Shown here piece by piece: positions 1 through 6,467 of a stretch of DNA of 15,744 nucleotides (position 1 is the stretch's first letter; the number at the start of each line of letters is the position of its first letter). The notes below the pieces were generated by a model. That model made no database searches. It saw only the letters and a list, made by a program, of their open reading frames with translations, and had not been told where the DNA came from. Location: the NCBI GenBank assembly GCA_007125435.1, contig SLDF01000381.1:1-15744 (forward strand). The letters are read 5' to 3'. A program made the position numbers and the translations under genes. This DNA is from Saprospiraceae bacterium (GTDB taxonomy: Bacteria; Bacteroidota; Bacteroidia; Chitinophagales; Saprospiraceae).

Positions 1-275
1 CCTCTGACTTCTTTACCTATCAATGCCTTTCCTTCTTCCAGATGTGGGAGATAGTCATCAGCAAGTGCTACTATATGCACCCCTGGAATGTCCATTAAAA
101 TTTCTGCCAGTAATTTGCCCCTTGAACCTATTCCTATGATGCCGAGCTTGATGTCTCTGTCGGTGTCTATTTCCGCATCTATATCTTTGAGCCAAAGAAA
201 ATTGCTTGCCACTATAGAGGAGCCCGCAATTAAACCTGCAATTTTTAAAAACTCACGCCTGGGTAACTTCTTCAT
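1..275 (-). CDS. Tat-exported Gfo/Idh/MocA-family oxidoreductase, N-terminal part
   Basis: Reading leftward from the ATG at 275, 91 codons stay open to the window edge, so the gene is cut at its 3' end. Residues 6-11 read RREFLK, a good twin-arginine motif, followed by a hydrophobic stretch (about 12-27) typical of a Tat signal. Residues 43-53 (KLGIIGIGSRG) form the first strand and GxGxxG loop of a Rossmann fold, and the following text (IPGVHIVALADDY) fits the second strand of Gfo/Idh/MocA dehydrogenases. By family knowledge such proteins bind NAD(P) and oxidise or reduce sugars or related alcohols; Tat-exported members are common in Bacteroidota and are folded with cofactor before export. 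The substrate cannot be told. The start overlaps the end of the upstream apbE-like gene by 23 bases, so the two are probably translated from one message. The catalytic domain lies outside the window. Confidence 0.85.
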   Translation of the reverse strand, partial: MKKLPRREFLKIAGLIAGSSIVASNFLWLKDIDAEIDTDRDIKLGIIGIGSRGKLLAEILMDIPGVHIVALADDYLPHLEEGKALIGKEVR

Positions 276-1185
276 GCTCTATGGATTTAAAAGTAAGATT
301 CACTTCATGTCCCTCATCATAAGTCAATACATAAATAGCATATAGACTAAACGCTTGAGCTATGGATGTCATCCGGTTTGATGGCGCCATTAAAAAAGCT
401 GTTGAAAGCACTTCCGCTGTTACAGCATCAGGGCCATGAACAATGGCAACTCTATTATGGTCTACCGGGTGTTTGTTTTCCGGATGGAATACATGACCAT
501 GTGGTTTAACTTTTCTCTGCCCAGGATGATGGCCTGATATAGAAACACAAGTCGTATATAATTTTAATTCTAATGCATGGCTATCAGACTTGTAATAATG
601 AGGTATACTGATAGGCCAATATGGTCCATATGGATGTTGCCCTTTCGCATATATAGAGCTACCACCAAAACTAATCAAGGAATCGTGTACTTTGTAACTG
701 TCTAAAATCTCTCTAACGGCATTTATGGCGAGCCCTTTGCCAAAACCTCCAGAGTCGATCTGCGCGTTTGAGTTTCTGGAAACGATGGTACTTTTGGCTT
801 CGTCAAATATGATGTCACTGAGATGAGGTGCCGTCAGTTCATAGTTTTCATGTTCGATGGCTTCCGAGAATTTTTGCTTGTTATACTTTTGTCCACCCCA
901 GCAATTAAATAGTCCGTCAGTATTTTGACTGACACGGTGTACTTGTTTCAGCGCCCGAAAAATATCTTGCGGCACTTCAGCCTGACTATGAGTCAATAAG
1001 GATTTATTTATACGGCTAATTGTACTGTTAGATTTGTAGTTGCTCCACTTTTCTTCGAGCTGCGATACAGCCTTTTCAATAGCCTGGAAGATGACATCAA
1101 ATTGTGTAGCACCATTGCCTAGGCATACGACATCCAGTAATGTCCCCATGGCAGGTAAAGACCTATGATACACTTTGCTTTTCAT
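253..1185 (-). CDS. apbE: ApbE-like FAD:protein FMN transferase
   Basis: A 310-residue protein of usual ApbE length. Family landmarks in order: an MGT motif near residues 13-15, DSGGFGKG at about 144-151 (usual form DxGGxxKG), SFGGSS at about 172-177, SISGHHPGQ at about 216-224, HVFHPENKHP at about 231-240 (the usual HxxDPxTGxP region) and TAEVLSTAFLM near 256-266. ApbE proteins transfer FMN from FAD to a Thr or Ser of a target protein with Mg2+. Two oddities: the Asp expected in the last motif (xADxLSTA) is Glu here, and no signal peptide or lipobox is seen, although many ApbE proteins are periplasmic. The start is ATG at 1185; a TTG sits directly before it at 1188, and an in-frame stop lies at 1204-1206. 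The 3' end overlaps the Tat oxidoreductase gene. The family is fairly certain; activity and target are not. Confidence 0.85.
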   Translation of the reverse strand: MKSKVYHRSLPAMGTLLDVVCLGNGATQFDVIFQAIEKAVSQLEEKWSNYKSNSTISRINKSLLTHSQAEVPQDIFRALKQVHRVSQNTDGLFNCWGGQKYNKQKFSEAIEHENYELTAPHLSDIIFDEAKSTIVSRNSNAQIDSGGFGKGLAINAVREILDSYKVHDSLISFGGSSIYAKGQHPYGPYWPISIPHYYKSDSHALELKLYTTCVSISGHHPGQRKVKPHGHVFHPENKHPVDHNRVAIVHGPDAVTAEVLSTAFLMAPSNRMTSIAQAFSLYAIYVLTYDEGHEVNLTFKSIEHEEVTQA

Positions 1186-1291
1186 CAATTTGTGGCACTT
1201 GTGCTAACGTAAATGTATGGTCGCCTTTATGTAAGAAGAGGATGCTAAAGCCATTGTGCTCTTTTTTCTTAACTGAAACAATTGTACACAA
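1163..1291 (-). CDS. Possible 42-codon small protein overlapping the start of apbE
   Basis: Between the promoter-like box at 1326-1333 and apbE lies a frame opening at a TTG (1291) and ending at TAG (1163-1165). It overlaps the first 23 bases of apbE in another frame. The product would read MCTIVSVKKKEHNGFSI... and end in DEKQSVS; its balanced mix of charged and hydrophobic residues looks more protein-like than most shadow frames. Against it: there is no ATG, the upstream in-frame stop is only 16 bases before the TTG (at 1307-1309), and I recognise no family. It could be a leader peptide coupled to apbE translation, the worn end of a former gene, or chance. Confidence 0.2.
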   Translation of the reverse strand: MCTIVSVKKKEHNGFSILFLHKGDHTFTLAQVPQIDEKQSVS

Positions 1292-1490
1292 AGCTAATCT
1301 TTGCCTTTACATATCAAGCTTGCCGCAAATATACAATTATTTATTATAAATTTAACTTATGTGTAAATCTATGCAGGTCTGCTAGCTAACTCCAGTAACA
1401 CCATAAGTAAGATAATGCAATAATCTCACAGGCAAAACAATAGGCATGGCGCTTTTGCTGTTGAATAGTATTTCAGAGAAAGGGTGTTTT
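1189..1490. other. Intergenic stretch between the basic small protein gene and apbE
   Basis: About 300 bases. The left part holds the promoter box at 1326-1333 and most of the possible 42-codon frame. The rest (1334-1490) is AT-rich; I see no clear terminator hairpin behind the gene ending at 1491, no tRNA and no convincing repeat. Confidence 0.5.
1326..1333 (-). promoter_or_regulatory. Bacteroidota-type promoter for apbE and the Gfo/Idh gene
   Basis: On the minus strand the box reads TATATTTG, an exact match to the TAnnTTTG -7 element of the Bacteroidota primary sigma factor, followed by CGG as is often seen. Nineteen bases upstream stands TTA, two of three matches to the TTG -33 element. 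Transcription would begin near 1320, giving a leader of about 135 bases before the apbE ATG. Confidence 0.6.
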
Positions 1491-1781
1491 TTACCTTGAC
1501 CCGAGGCGTTCCAATGCTTCATTGAAAAGCTTTACTTTTTGCTCTGTTCGTTTATTGGCCTGATTAGACCTGCCTCGCTTCGTTCCTGAAGTTTTTGCTA
1601 TTTCAATCGACTGGCGACGATATAGATCTTGATACTTATCTCGCACCTTTCTGGTTCTATCAATTGTGTTTTTCAATTCTTTAGGTGACAGGTTCTTCAT
1701 GCCATCCTTGGTGCTTTTTAGAAACAACTTATATTCATCCGGTGAGCAGATTTGTCTTGCATGCGATCTATTATAGGCCAT
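1491..1781 (-). CDS. Small, very basic protein of unknown function (96 aa)
   Basis: The protein is 96 residues with a strong excess of Lys and Arg. Residues about 12-35 (CSPDEYKLFLKSTKDG...LSPKEL) look helical, followed by a charged helix rich in basic residues (about 37-60, KNTIDRTRKVRDKYQDLYRRQ), then a Gly/Ser/Asn-rich basic linker (TSGTKRGRSNQANKRTEQK) and a last helix (VKLFNEALERLGSR). There is no signal peptide or membrane segment, so it is probably cytoplasmic and could bind nucleic acid; that is inference. The general pattern resembles small uncharacterised proteins I have seen in several bacterial phyla, but I cannot name a family. The frame stays open upstream to about 2000 through the GC-rich repeat; the text there is low-quality, so I place the start at the ATG at 1781. 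Its expression may begin at the promoter box at 2038-2045 or at a weaker site closer in. Confidence 0.65.
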   Translation of the reverse strand: MAYNRSHARQICSPDEYKLFLKSTKDGMKNLSPKELKNTIDRTRKVRDKYQDLYRRQSIEIAKTSGTKRGRSNQANKRTEQKVKLFNEALERLGSR

Positions 1782-1834
1782 ATTATTATGTTTTTCGTAA
1801 TTCTTGAGCGAATGTATAAAAAAAACTGTGTACA

Positions 1835-1991
1835 TTTCAAAATGTCGTTTTTTCTGGTCATGCATCAGCGATGCGGAGTGGGTCAAGAGCGCATGCGAGT
1901 GAGTCCGAAGGACCGAGCGAACAGCGAGCCCCGGAGCGTAGCGACCCGAGGACGACTGGACGAGGGTGATGCCCAAAGCGACAAAATGAAA
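1835..1991. repeat. GC-rich structured intergenic element with imperfect terminal inverted repeats
   Basis: Between AT-rich flanks lies roughly 120 bases of markedly GC-rich DNA (about 1861-1980) full of short palindromes: GCATC-AGC-GATGC (1862-1874), CGCATGCG (1890-1897), GTCC-GAA-GGAC (1903-1913), and repeated AGCG/GAGC steps from 1886 to 1942. The outer borders TTTCAAAATGTCG (1835-1847) and CGACAAAATGAAA (1979-1991) pair at 10 of 13 positions, failing only in the central AAA; inside them GCATCA (1862-1867) faces TGATGC (1967-1972). Its look recalls the short non-coding GC-rich elements dispersed between genes in many Bacteroidota genomes (recollection, not tested). It encodes no plausible protein; frames crossing it read as low-complexity text. 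Confidence 0.6.
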
Positions 1992-2037
1992 CGCACCCAA
2001 AAAACCTAACTGTATAGTATGTTATTCTAATCAAATA

Positions 2038-2045
2038 CAAAAGTA
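2038..2045 (-). promoter_or_regulatory. Possible promoter -7 box for the 96-aa protein gene
   Basis: The minus strand reads TACTTTTG, an exact TAnnTTTG match, just after the end of the barrel gene. A TTG lies 23 bases upstream, at the long limit of accepted spacing. A transcript from here would carry the whole GC-rich element in its leader before reaching the ATG at 1781. Confidence 0.35.
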
Positions 2046-2067
2046 ATTATACTAACAATCATCTTAA

Positions 2068-2634
2068 TCAATAAAAACTGTACCCAACTCGCAGATTTAA
2101 TTCCCCTCCGGCCCCTGCTCTTGATGCATCGCTTTCTGGATCCAGATTTATGATAAATCCTAGTCCTAAACCAAACTCAATATTAAAACGCCCGGCGAAG
2201 TGACGCCTGATGCCCCAGGATGGTAAAATACTTAACTGCCTTATAGCTTCTGCGTCGTGGTTAGAAAATAAGACCATGCCCGGGAATAAAGTACTTTTAA
2301 TAGAGAAAAAATCTCCACTATTTCCTGCTATATTTTTTGATTTTGCTTGCCGCCTTTCCAGGTTATAATAAAAACGGGGTTCAATGGTAATCACTGGAAC
2401 ATAAACAAAATTAAAGAGATTTTCGTCTCCCCAAAGCTCTCCTCCTGTAATCACGGTTAACGCGCCAATCTCAGTTCTCAGAGAAATGTCGTCATCTACT
2501 CTGGCTTCGTAATTTACCCACAAGCCAAGTAAGTTGGTTTGCACATTTATAATGGATTTCTCTACCAAAGGCTCTTGTCCATGTAAAAATGTAGTGCTTA
2601 TGGCTAACAAGAAAATTATCGCTAGTCGCTTCAT
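2068..2634 (-). CDS. Small outer-membrane beta-barrel protein with signal peptide
   Basis: The 188-residue product starts with a clear signal peptide (MKRLAIIFLLAISTTFLHG, cleavage close to residue 19 or 20). The mature part alternates polar and hydrophobic residues in short strands broken by turns: NVQTNLLGLWVNYEARV, SLRTEIGALTVI, VPVITIEPRFYYNL, GMVLFSNH, RFNIEFGLGLGFIINL, and it ends in LRVGYSFY, an aromatic-ended strand as expected for BAM-dependent insertion. This fits a single-domain 8- to 10-strand barrel. By similarity of layout it resembles the many uncharacterised Bacteroidota outer-membrane proteins; no specific function can be assigned. It starts 27 bases after the purN stop on the same strand, so it may be co-transcribed with purN, though no functional link is evident. 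Confidence 0.7.
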   Translation of the reverse strand: MKRLAIIFLLAISTTFLHGQEPLVEKSIINVQTNLLGLWVNYEARVDDDISLRTEIGALTVITGGELWGDENLFNFVYVPVITIEPRFYYNLERRQAKSKNIAGNSGDFFSIKSTLFPGMVLFSNHDAEAIRQLSILPSWGIRRHFAGRFNIEFGLGLGFIINLDPESDASRAGAGGELNLRVGYSFY

Positions 2635-2661
2635 GTTTGAATACTTTAAAAGGGTGAATAT

Positions 2662-3258
2662 TTATGTTGTTTTAAAAACTACTGCGGTATGAATAAATTG
2701 CTCTATGGCTATGGGAAAGTGTCTATACTCCAGACTATGTATGCGCTTGGCCAATGTATCTGCGGTATCACTGTCATGCACAGGACACGACGCTTGAAAT
2801 ATCATTTTACCTCTATCATACACCTCATCTACTGTGTGTATGGTAATACCGGATATTTTCTCTTTTGAAGCAAGAACGGCCTCGTGCACATGATGGCCAT
2901 ACATGCCCTTGCCCCCATAATCAGGTAGTAGAGCAGGGTGTATATTTAGAACGCACCCTGAGTAATGGCTGATCAGTTGAGCTGGTACTAACCATAAAAA
3001 CCCGGCTAAAACAACAACGTCAATATCATTGTCAATAAGCTTTTGCAATACTGAGCCATCCTCATAAAATGCTTTTCTATCAAAAACAAATGATGTTATA
3101 CCGAGCGTTTTCGCACGATCTAATACACCTGCATCAGACTTATTCGTACCAATAAGCCTAACCTTTACATCCGGATGTTCCTTAAAGTATTTGGCTATGT
3201 TTTCTGCATTGGTTCCTGACCCTGACGCTAAAATGGCAATATGTTTTACTCCTGACAT
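2662..3258 (-). CDS. purN: Phosphoribosylglycinamide formyltransferase (GAR transformylase)
   Basis: The protein catalyses the third step of purine synthesis, moving a formyl group from 10-formyl-THF to GAR. It has 198 residues, normal for PurN. Visible motifs: the phosphate loop ASGSGTN at 11-17, NIHPALLPDYGG at 105-116 with catalytic Asn105 and His107, GMYGHHVHEAV at 118-128, and GITIHTVDEVYDRG at 137-150 with the essential Asp148. These match the Asn/His/Asp set known for the E. coli enzyme. I place the start at ATG 3258, which opens directly into the first strand (MSGVKHIAILASG); an in-frame TTG seven codons earlier (3279) is less likely because a promoter-like TATACTTG (3277-3284) covers it. 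The neighbour upstream is divergent, so purN leads its own transcript. Confidence 0.95.
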   Translation of the reverse strand: MSGVKHIAILASGSGTNAENIAKYFKEHPDVKVRLIGTNKSDAGVLDRAKTLGITSFVFDRKAFYEDGSVLQKLIDNDIDVVVLAGFLWLVPAQLISHYSGCVLNIHPALLPDYGGKGMYGHHVHEAVLASKEKISGITIHTVDEVYDRGKMIFQASCPVHDSDTADTLAKRIHSLEYRHFPIAIEQFIHTAVVFKTT

Positions 3259-3389
3259 GTTTTGATTTAAAAGCACCAAGTATAAATATAAGTAAAGTTT
3301 TTAATTATTGTGATTAATCAAGTGTGCATACTTTTTCTAATGACTCGTTTTGAACATTTGTTCTCAACTCTATCTGCCAAAATTCTTGT

Positions 3390-3397
3390 TATATTTG
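3390..3397 (+). promoter_or_regulatory. Bacteroidota-type promoter for the SGNH-MBOAT pair
   Basis: TATATTTG, an exact match to the TAnnTTTG -7 box, lies 22 bases before the ATG at 3420, giving a leader of about 15-18 bases. No good TTG -33 box stands at the right distance, which may mean a weak or activator-dependent promoter. Confidence 0.55.
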
Positions 3398-3419
3398 ACT
3401 TTTAAAAACAGGTGTTCAT

Positions 3420-4691
3420 ATGTTCTTTAGGGGTCTTTATCACGTCATTTTTATGTACTTATTTACTGCCTTCTCTCTCTTGATGGGGCAAGATGAGATG
3501 ATGTATAAGGATATAGCGCTGCCCTATATACATGACGAGTCCATTAGATTGGACATGCCGGAAGATTCCAGTCGATTTGTAGCATTATTTGGCAAGATCA
3601 ACCGTATCAAGCATGGGAGTTCGGAACAATTGCACATTATACATATCGGTGGTTCCCACGTACAGGCCGGTGCTATGACGGATAGACTGCGCAGGCACTT
3701 TTCAGGCTTGTTGCCAGAGGAATTGATAGGTGATCGCGGGTTTGTATTTCCATATACCATTGCCGGATACAATAATCCATCTGACTACAAAGTCGACTAC
3801 ACCGGCCAATGGAAGGGTTGCCGAAGTGCATACAGAAAACACGATTGCCATTGGGGACTGGCAGGGCTATCTGCCATCACAACGGACCCTGTGGCCTCCA
3901 TTACAGTCAAGCCGGTTCATCATATCTATGGCAGCCATTTATTTGACAGATGCCGGCTTTATTTTCAAGATTCAGAAGCTGCTTATCAGATAGAAGTGCT
4001 CAATTGGGAATGTCCCGTTCAGGTCACGTTGGACTCGTTGCATGGATTTATTGAGTGGCAATTTGACAATGATCAACGAAATGTCGAAATCCTTATTAGA
4101 AAGCTTGATATTACAGATACCGTCCAGACATTCAGTGTGATGGGGTTGCAATTTCTTAAAGACTCACCAGGCATTACTGTCCATGGCATAGGGGTCAATG
4201 GAGCTAAGGTTTCATCTTTTCTACGGTGTGATGATCTATCACGTCAGCTTTGCCTCATTGAGCCGGACCTTATTATATTCGGCATAGGGCTCAATGATGT
4301 CTACATGCCCAATGGCAGGTTTAAGCCCGAGTCATTCAGAGAAGACTATGAGGCTCTATTACAGCGCATAGACGAATGCCCACAAAAGCCGGCCTTAATA
4401 TTCTTGACCAATAATGACCATTACTATCGCAAGCGATTTGCCAATAAGAATAATTACAAGTCCAATATGGTGTTTTACGATCTGGCCAGAGCGCACGACG
4501 GAGCTATCTTCGACTTATTTAATATCATGGGTGGGCTTCAGTCCATGAAGAAGTGGCGTAATGATGATTTAGCCAAAAGCGACCTGATTCATTTCAAGTC
4601 CAAAGGCTATCATATTATTGCTGACATGATTTTTGATGCTTTCGAAAGACAATACATTAACTTTGCACTCCCAGAAAAACACTCAAAATAG
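3420..4691 (+). CDS. Periplasmic SGNH/GDSL-family hydrolase or acyltransferase
   Basis: A 423-residue protein with an N-terminal hydrophobic segment (about 7-23, ending LLMGQ) that looks like a signal peptide, so it should act outside the cytoplasm. SGNH blocks are present in order: HIGGSHVQAG at 75-84 with the nucleophile Ser79 (the usual GDSH is GGSH here), GVNG at 258-261 giving the block II glycine, GIGLNDVY at 288-295 giving the oxyanion Asn292, and DLIHF at 388-392 giving the Asp-His pair 388/391. The catalytic set is therefore complete. The gene directly before an MBOAT gene matches the known pairing in which an MBOAT protein passes acyl groups across the membrane and an SGNH protein places them on (or removes them from) a polysaccharide or peptidoglycan. 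Alginate AlgI/AlgJ/AlgX and peptidoglycan PatA/PatB are the models. The polymer here is unknown; no glycan-synthesis genes lie nearby. Confidence 0.85.
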   Translation: MFFRGLYHVIFMYLFTAFSLLMGQDEMMYKDIALPYIHDESIRLDMPEDSSRFVALFGKINRIKHGSSEQLHIIHIGGSHVQAGAMTDRLRRHFSGLLPEELIGDRGFVFPYTIAGYNNPSDYKVDYTGQWKGCRSAYRKHDCHWGLAGLSAITTDPVASITVKPVHHIYGSHLFDRCRLYFQDSEAAYQIEVLNWECPVQVTLDSLHGFIEWQFDNDQRNVEILIRKLDITDTVQTFSVMGLQFLKDSPGITVHGIGVNGAKVSSFLRCDDLSRQLCLIEPDLIIFGIGLNDVYMPNGRFKPESFREDYEALLQRIDECPQKPALIFLTNNDHYYRKRFANKNNYKSNMVFYDLARAHDGAIFDLFNIMGGLQSMKKWRNDDLAKSDLIHFKSKGYHIIADMIFDAFERQYINFALPEKHSK

Positions 4692-4697
4692 ACATCG

Positions 4698-6356
4698 TTG
4701 GATAATCAAATATGGTCCTGGTTTACCTATCAGCCGGATAAGCCGCTGATTTTTACTCAATTGTACTTTTGGGTATTCTTCACAATAGTGCTGGCCATAT
4801 TTAGTGTCATATACCCCAGGAAGACCCTCCGCAATGCCTATTTATTCCTGATCAGTTTATTTTTCTATTACAAGACCAGTGGACTCTTTGTCCTTATCTT
4901 GATATTTTCTACCGTCTCTGACTTTTTGATTGGCAAGAAAATCTACGGCTCGGAGAGGATATTGACCAAAAAACTGTGGCTGTCACTGTCTGTATTTCTC
5001 AATCTATTTGTCCTTTTTTACTTTAAGTATGCCTACTTTTTTACAGATACATTCAATAGTATGGCCGGGACTAATTACGAAGTCTACAATCACTTAGCCT
5101 ATTGGTCTAATAGCTTTTTTGACACGTCATTTAGAGCAGACAAGATATTGCTGCCTGTAGGTATCAGCTTTTTTACATTTCAGACCATCAGCTATGCTGT
5201 AGATGTGTACAAAGGTCTCATCAAGCCCGTCCGGCATATCACGGACTTTGGATTTTATGTGTCCTTTTTTCCCCAGCTTGTAGCAGGGCCCATTGTCAGA
5301 GCCTCTGAGTTCATCCCTCAGCTCTACAAGCCTTATACATTGACCAGGATGGAATTTGGTACAGCCATTTTTTGGATACTCAATGGTCTGCTCAAGAAGA
5401 TGTTTCTTGCTGACTACCTCGCCGTCAATTTCATTGATCGCGTATTTTCTAATCCGGGCTCTTTTAGCGGATTTGAAAATATGATGGCCCTCTTCGGATA
5501 CTCTTTACAAGTCTATGCTGATTTTTCGGGCTATACAGATATCGCTATTGGCGTTGCATTATTGCTTGGGTTTAGACTTCCGGTCAATTTCAATTCTCCC
5601 TACAAAGCCACGAGCGTAGGTGACTTCTGGAGGCGGTGGCACATCTCGTTATCCACCTGGTTGAGAGATTATTTATACATACCGATGGGGGGCAATCGAC
5701 ACGGGTCATTGTTTTCCTACATCATGGTCTTAGTCGTATTGTTATTTGTGGCATTACTAGCTGAGCGATTGAGTATTTTTGTCATAGGCCTTGGAGTCAT
5801 TGCCGGTGTAGCTTTACTTTGTCGTTACCTTCCCACATTCAAAAAATGGATAGACACCAATATCAACCTCATGCTCACCATGACCCTTGGCGGACTCTGG
5901 CATGGCGCATCATGGAACATGGTCTTCTGGGGTGCGCTCAATGGTGTCGGCCTCATCATCTTCAAGCAGTGGAAGCGATTCAGCCCATGGCGAGACCACA
6001 GTCGCTGGTACTTCAGAGCCTGGAGTATAGCTCTGACACTGATATTCATCACCTTCACCAGAGCATGGTTTAGGGGGGAGAGTTTTGATGCAGCTCACCT
6101 CATGCTTCACAGAATCGCCTATGCCTTCAATGCCGCTATTATCCCCGAGGTATTATACAATTACAGACACGTATTTATTTTCCTTATCGGTGGCTACATC
6201 ATCCATTGGTTGCCGTCCTCGTTCAAGCTTTGGTATCGCGAGACCTTCGCCCGCCAGCACATAGGAGTGCAGGTCTCTGCTGCCGTCATCACAGTATTTC
6301 TCATATATCAGGTCTTGTCCGCCGAGCTCCAGCCATTCATTTACTTCGTATTCTGA
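4698..6356 (+). CDS. MBOAT-family membrane O-acyltransferase
   Basis: A 552-residue protein with many membrane segments. MBOAT hallmarks: SFFTFQTISYAVDVYKG (157-173), FFPQLVAGPIVR (190-201), ADFSGYTDIAIG (274-285), FWRRWHISLSTWLRDYLYIPMGGNR (310-334, with His315) and GGLWHGASWNMVFWG (398-412) with the likely catalytic His402. Such proteins move acyl groups from a cytoplasmic donor to the outer face of the membrane. The start is TTG at 4698: the reading frame is the same as that of the SGNH gene, whose TAG is only two sense codons earlier, and the next in-frame ATG falls near residue 122, after three membrane segments. About 50 residues (335-388, with two extra hydrophobic stretches) stand between GGNR and NLMLTM, where AlgI-like proteins usually have about ten. 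This makes it a long variant. Confidence 0.9.
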   Translation: MDNQIWSWFTYQPDKPLIFTQLYFWVFFTIVLAIFSVIYPRKTLRNAYLFLISLFFYYKTSGLFVLILIFSTVSDFLIGKKIYGSERILTKKLWLSLSVFLNLFVLFYFKYAYFFTDTFNSMAGTNYEVYNHLAYWSNSFFDTSFRADKILLPVGISFFTFQTISYAVDVYKGLIKPVRHITDFGFYVSFFPQLVAGPIVRASEFIPQLYKPYTLTRMEFGTAIFWILNGLLKKMFLADYLAVNFIDRVFSNPGSFSGFENMMALFGYSLQVYADFSGYTDIAIGVALLLGFRLPVNFNSPYKATSVGDFWRRWHISLSTWLRDYLYIPMGGNRHGSLFSYIMVLVVLLFVALLAERLSIFVIGLGVIAGVALLCRYLPTFKKWIDTNINLMLTMTLGGLWHGASWNMVFWGALNGVGLIIFKQWKRFSPWRDHSRWYFRAWSIALTLIFITFTRAWFRGESFDAAHLMLHRIAYAFNAAIIPEVLYNYRHVFIFLIGGYIIHWLPSSFKLWYRETFARQHIGVQVSAAVITVFLIYQVLSAELQPFIYFVF

Positions 6357-6373
6357 GGTATGATTTTTTTGTT

Positions 6374-6440
6374 TTTTTGGGCGTGTCCCGAAGCCGATGG
6401 TGAGCTCGCCGAACCAGCGGCGTAGGGACACGCCCAAAAA
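6374..6440. repeat. Perfect 16-bp palindrome with GC-rich loop, probable two-way terminator
   Basis: TTTTTGGGCGTGTCCC (6374-6389) and GGGACACGCCCAAAAA (6425-6440) are exact inverted copies, enclosing 35 bases that hold a second stem CGCCG-AACCAG-CGGCG and the palindrome GAGCTC. The T-run before and A-run after make it read as a GC stem followed by U's from either strand, as a Rho-independent terminator should. It lies in the 111-bp gap between the convergent MBOAT and GbsR-like genes. The long loop and the GGGCGTGTCCC ends are unusual for a simple terminator and recall dispersed palindromic elements of Bacteroidota genomes (inference). Confidence 0.75.
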
Positions 6441-6467
6441 TCATTTTAAGAAGAGGTGTTAACTGGT

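Noticed and set aside
1307..1312. ATGTAA start-stop pair just after the apbE promoter
   Set aside because: Minimal start-stop pairs can regulate translation, but one six-base match without other support is expected by chance.
1835..1991. Interpreting the GC-rich repeat as a CRISPR array or tRNA
   Set aside because: There is no regular repeat-spacer unit and no cloverleaf with a TTCRA T-arm or acceptor pairing.
1782..2000. N-terminal extension of the 96-aa protein frame to about 2000
   Set aside because: It translates the GC-rich repeat and AT-rich spacer into unlikely protein text; the ATG at 1781 begins the compact, conserved-looking part.
1858..2040. 60-codon minus-strand frame over the GC-rich element
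   Set aside because: It is a composition artefact of the palindromic repeat, rich in Arg, Leu and Ser without domain-like order.
5819..6437. Several frames of 60-95 codons overlapping the end of the MBOAT gene on both strands
   Set aside because: The MBOAT frame holds the family motifs through to its end; the others have no motif, and one runs through the palindrome.
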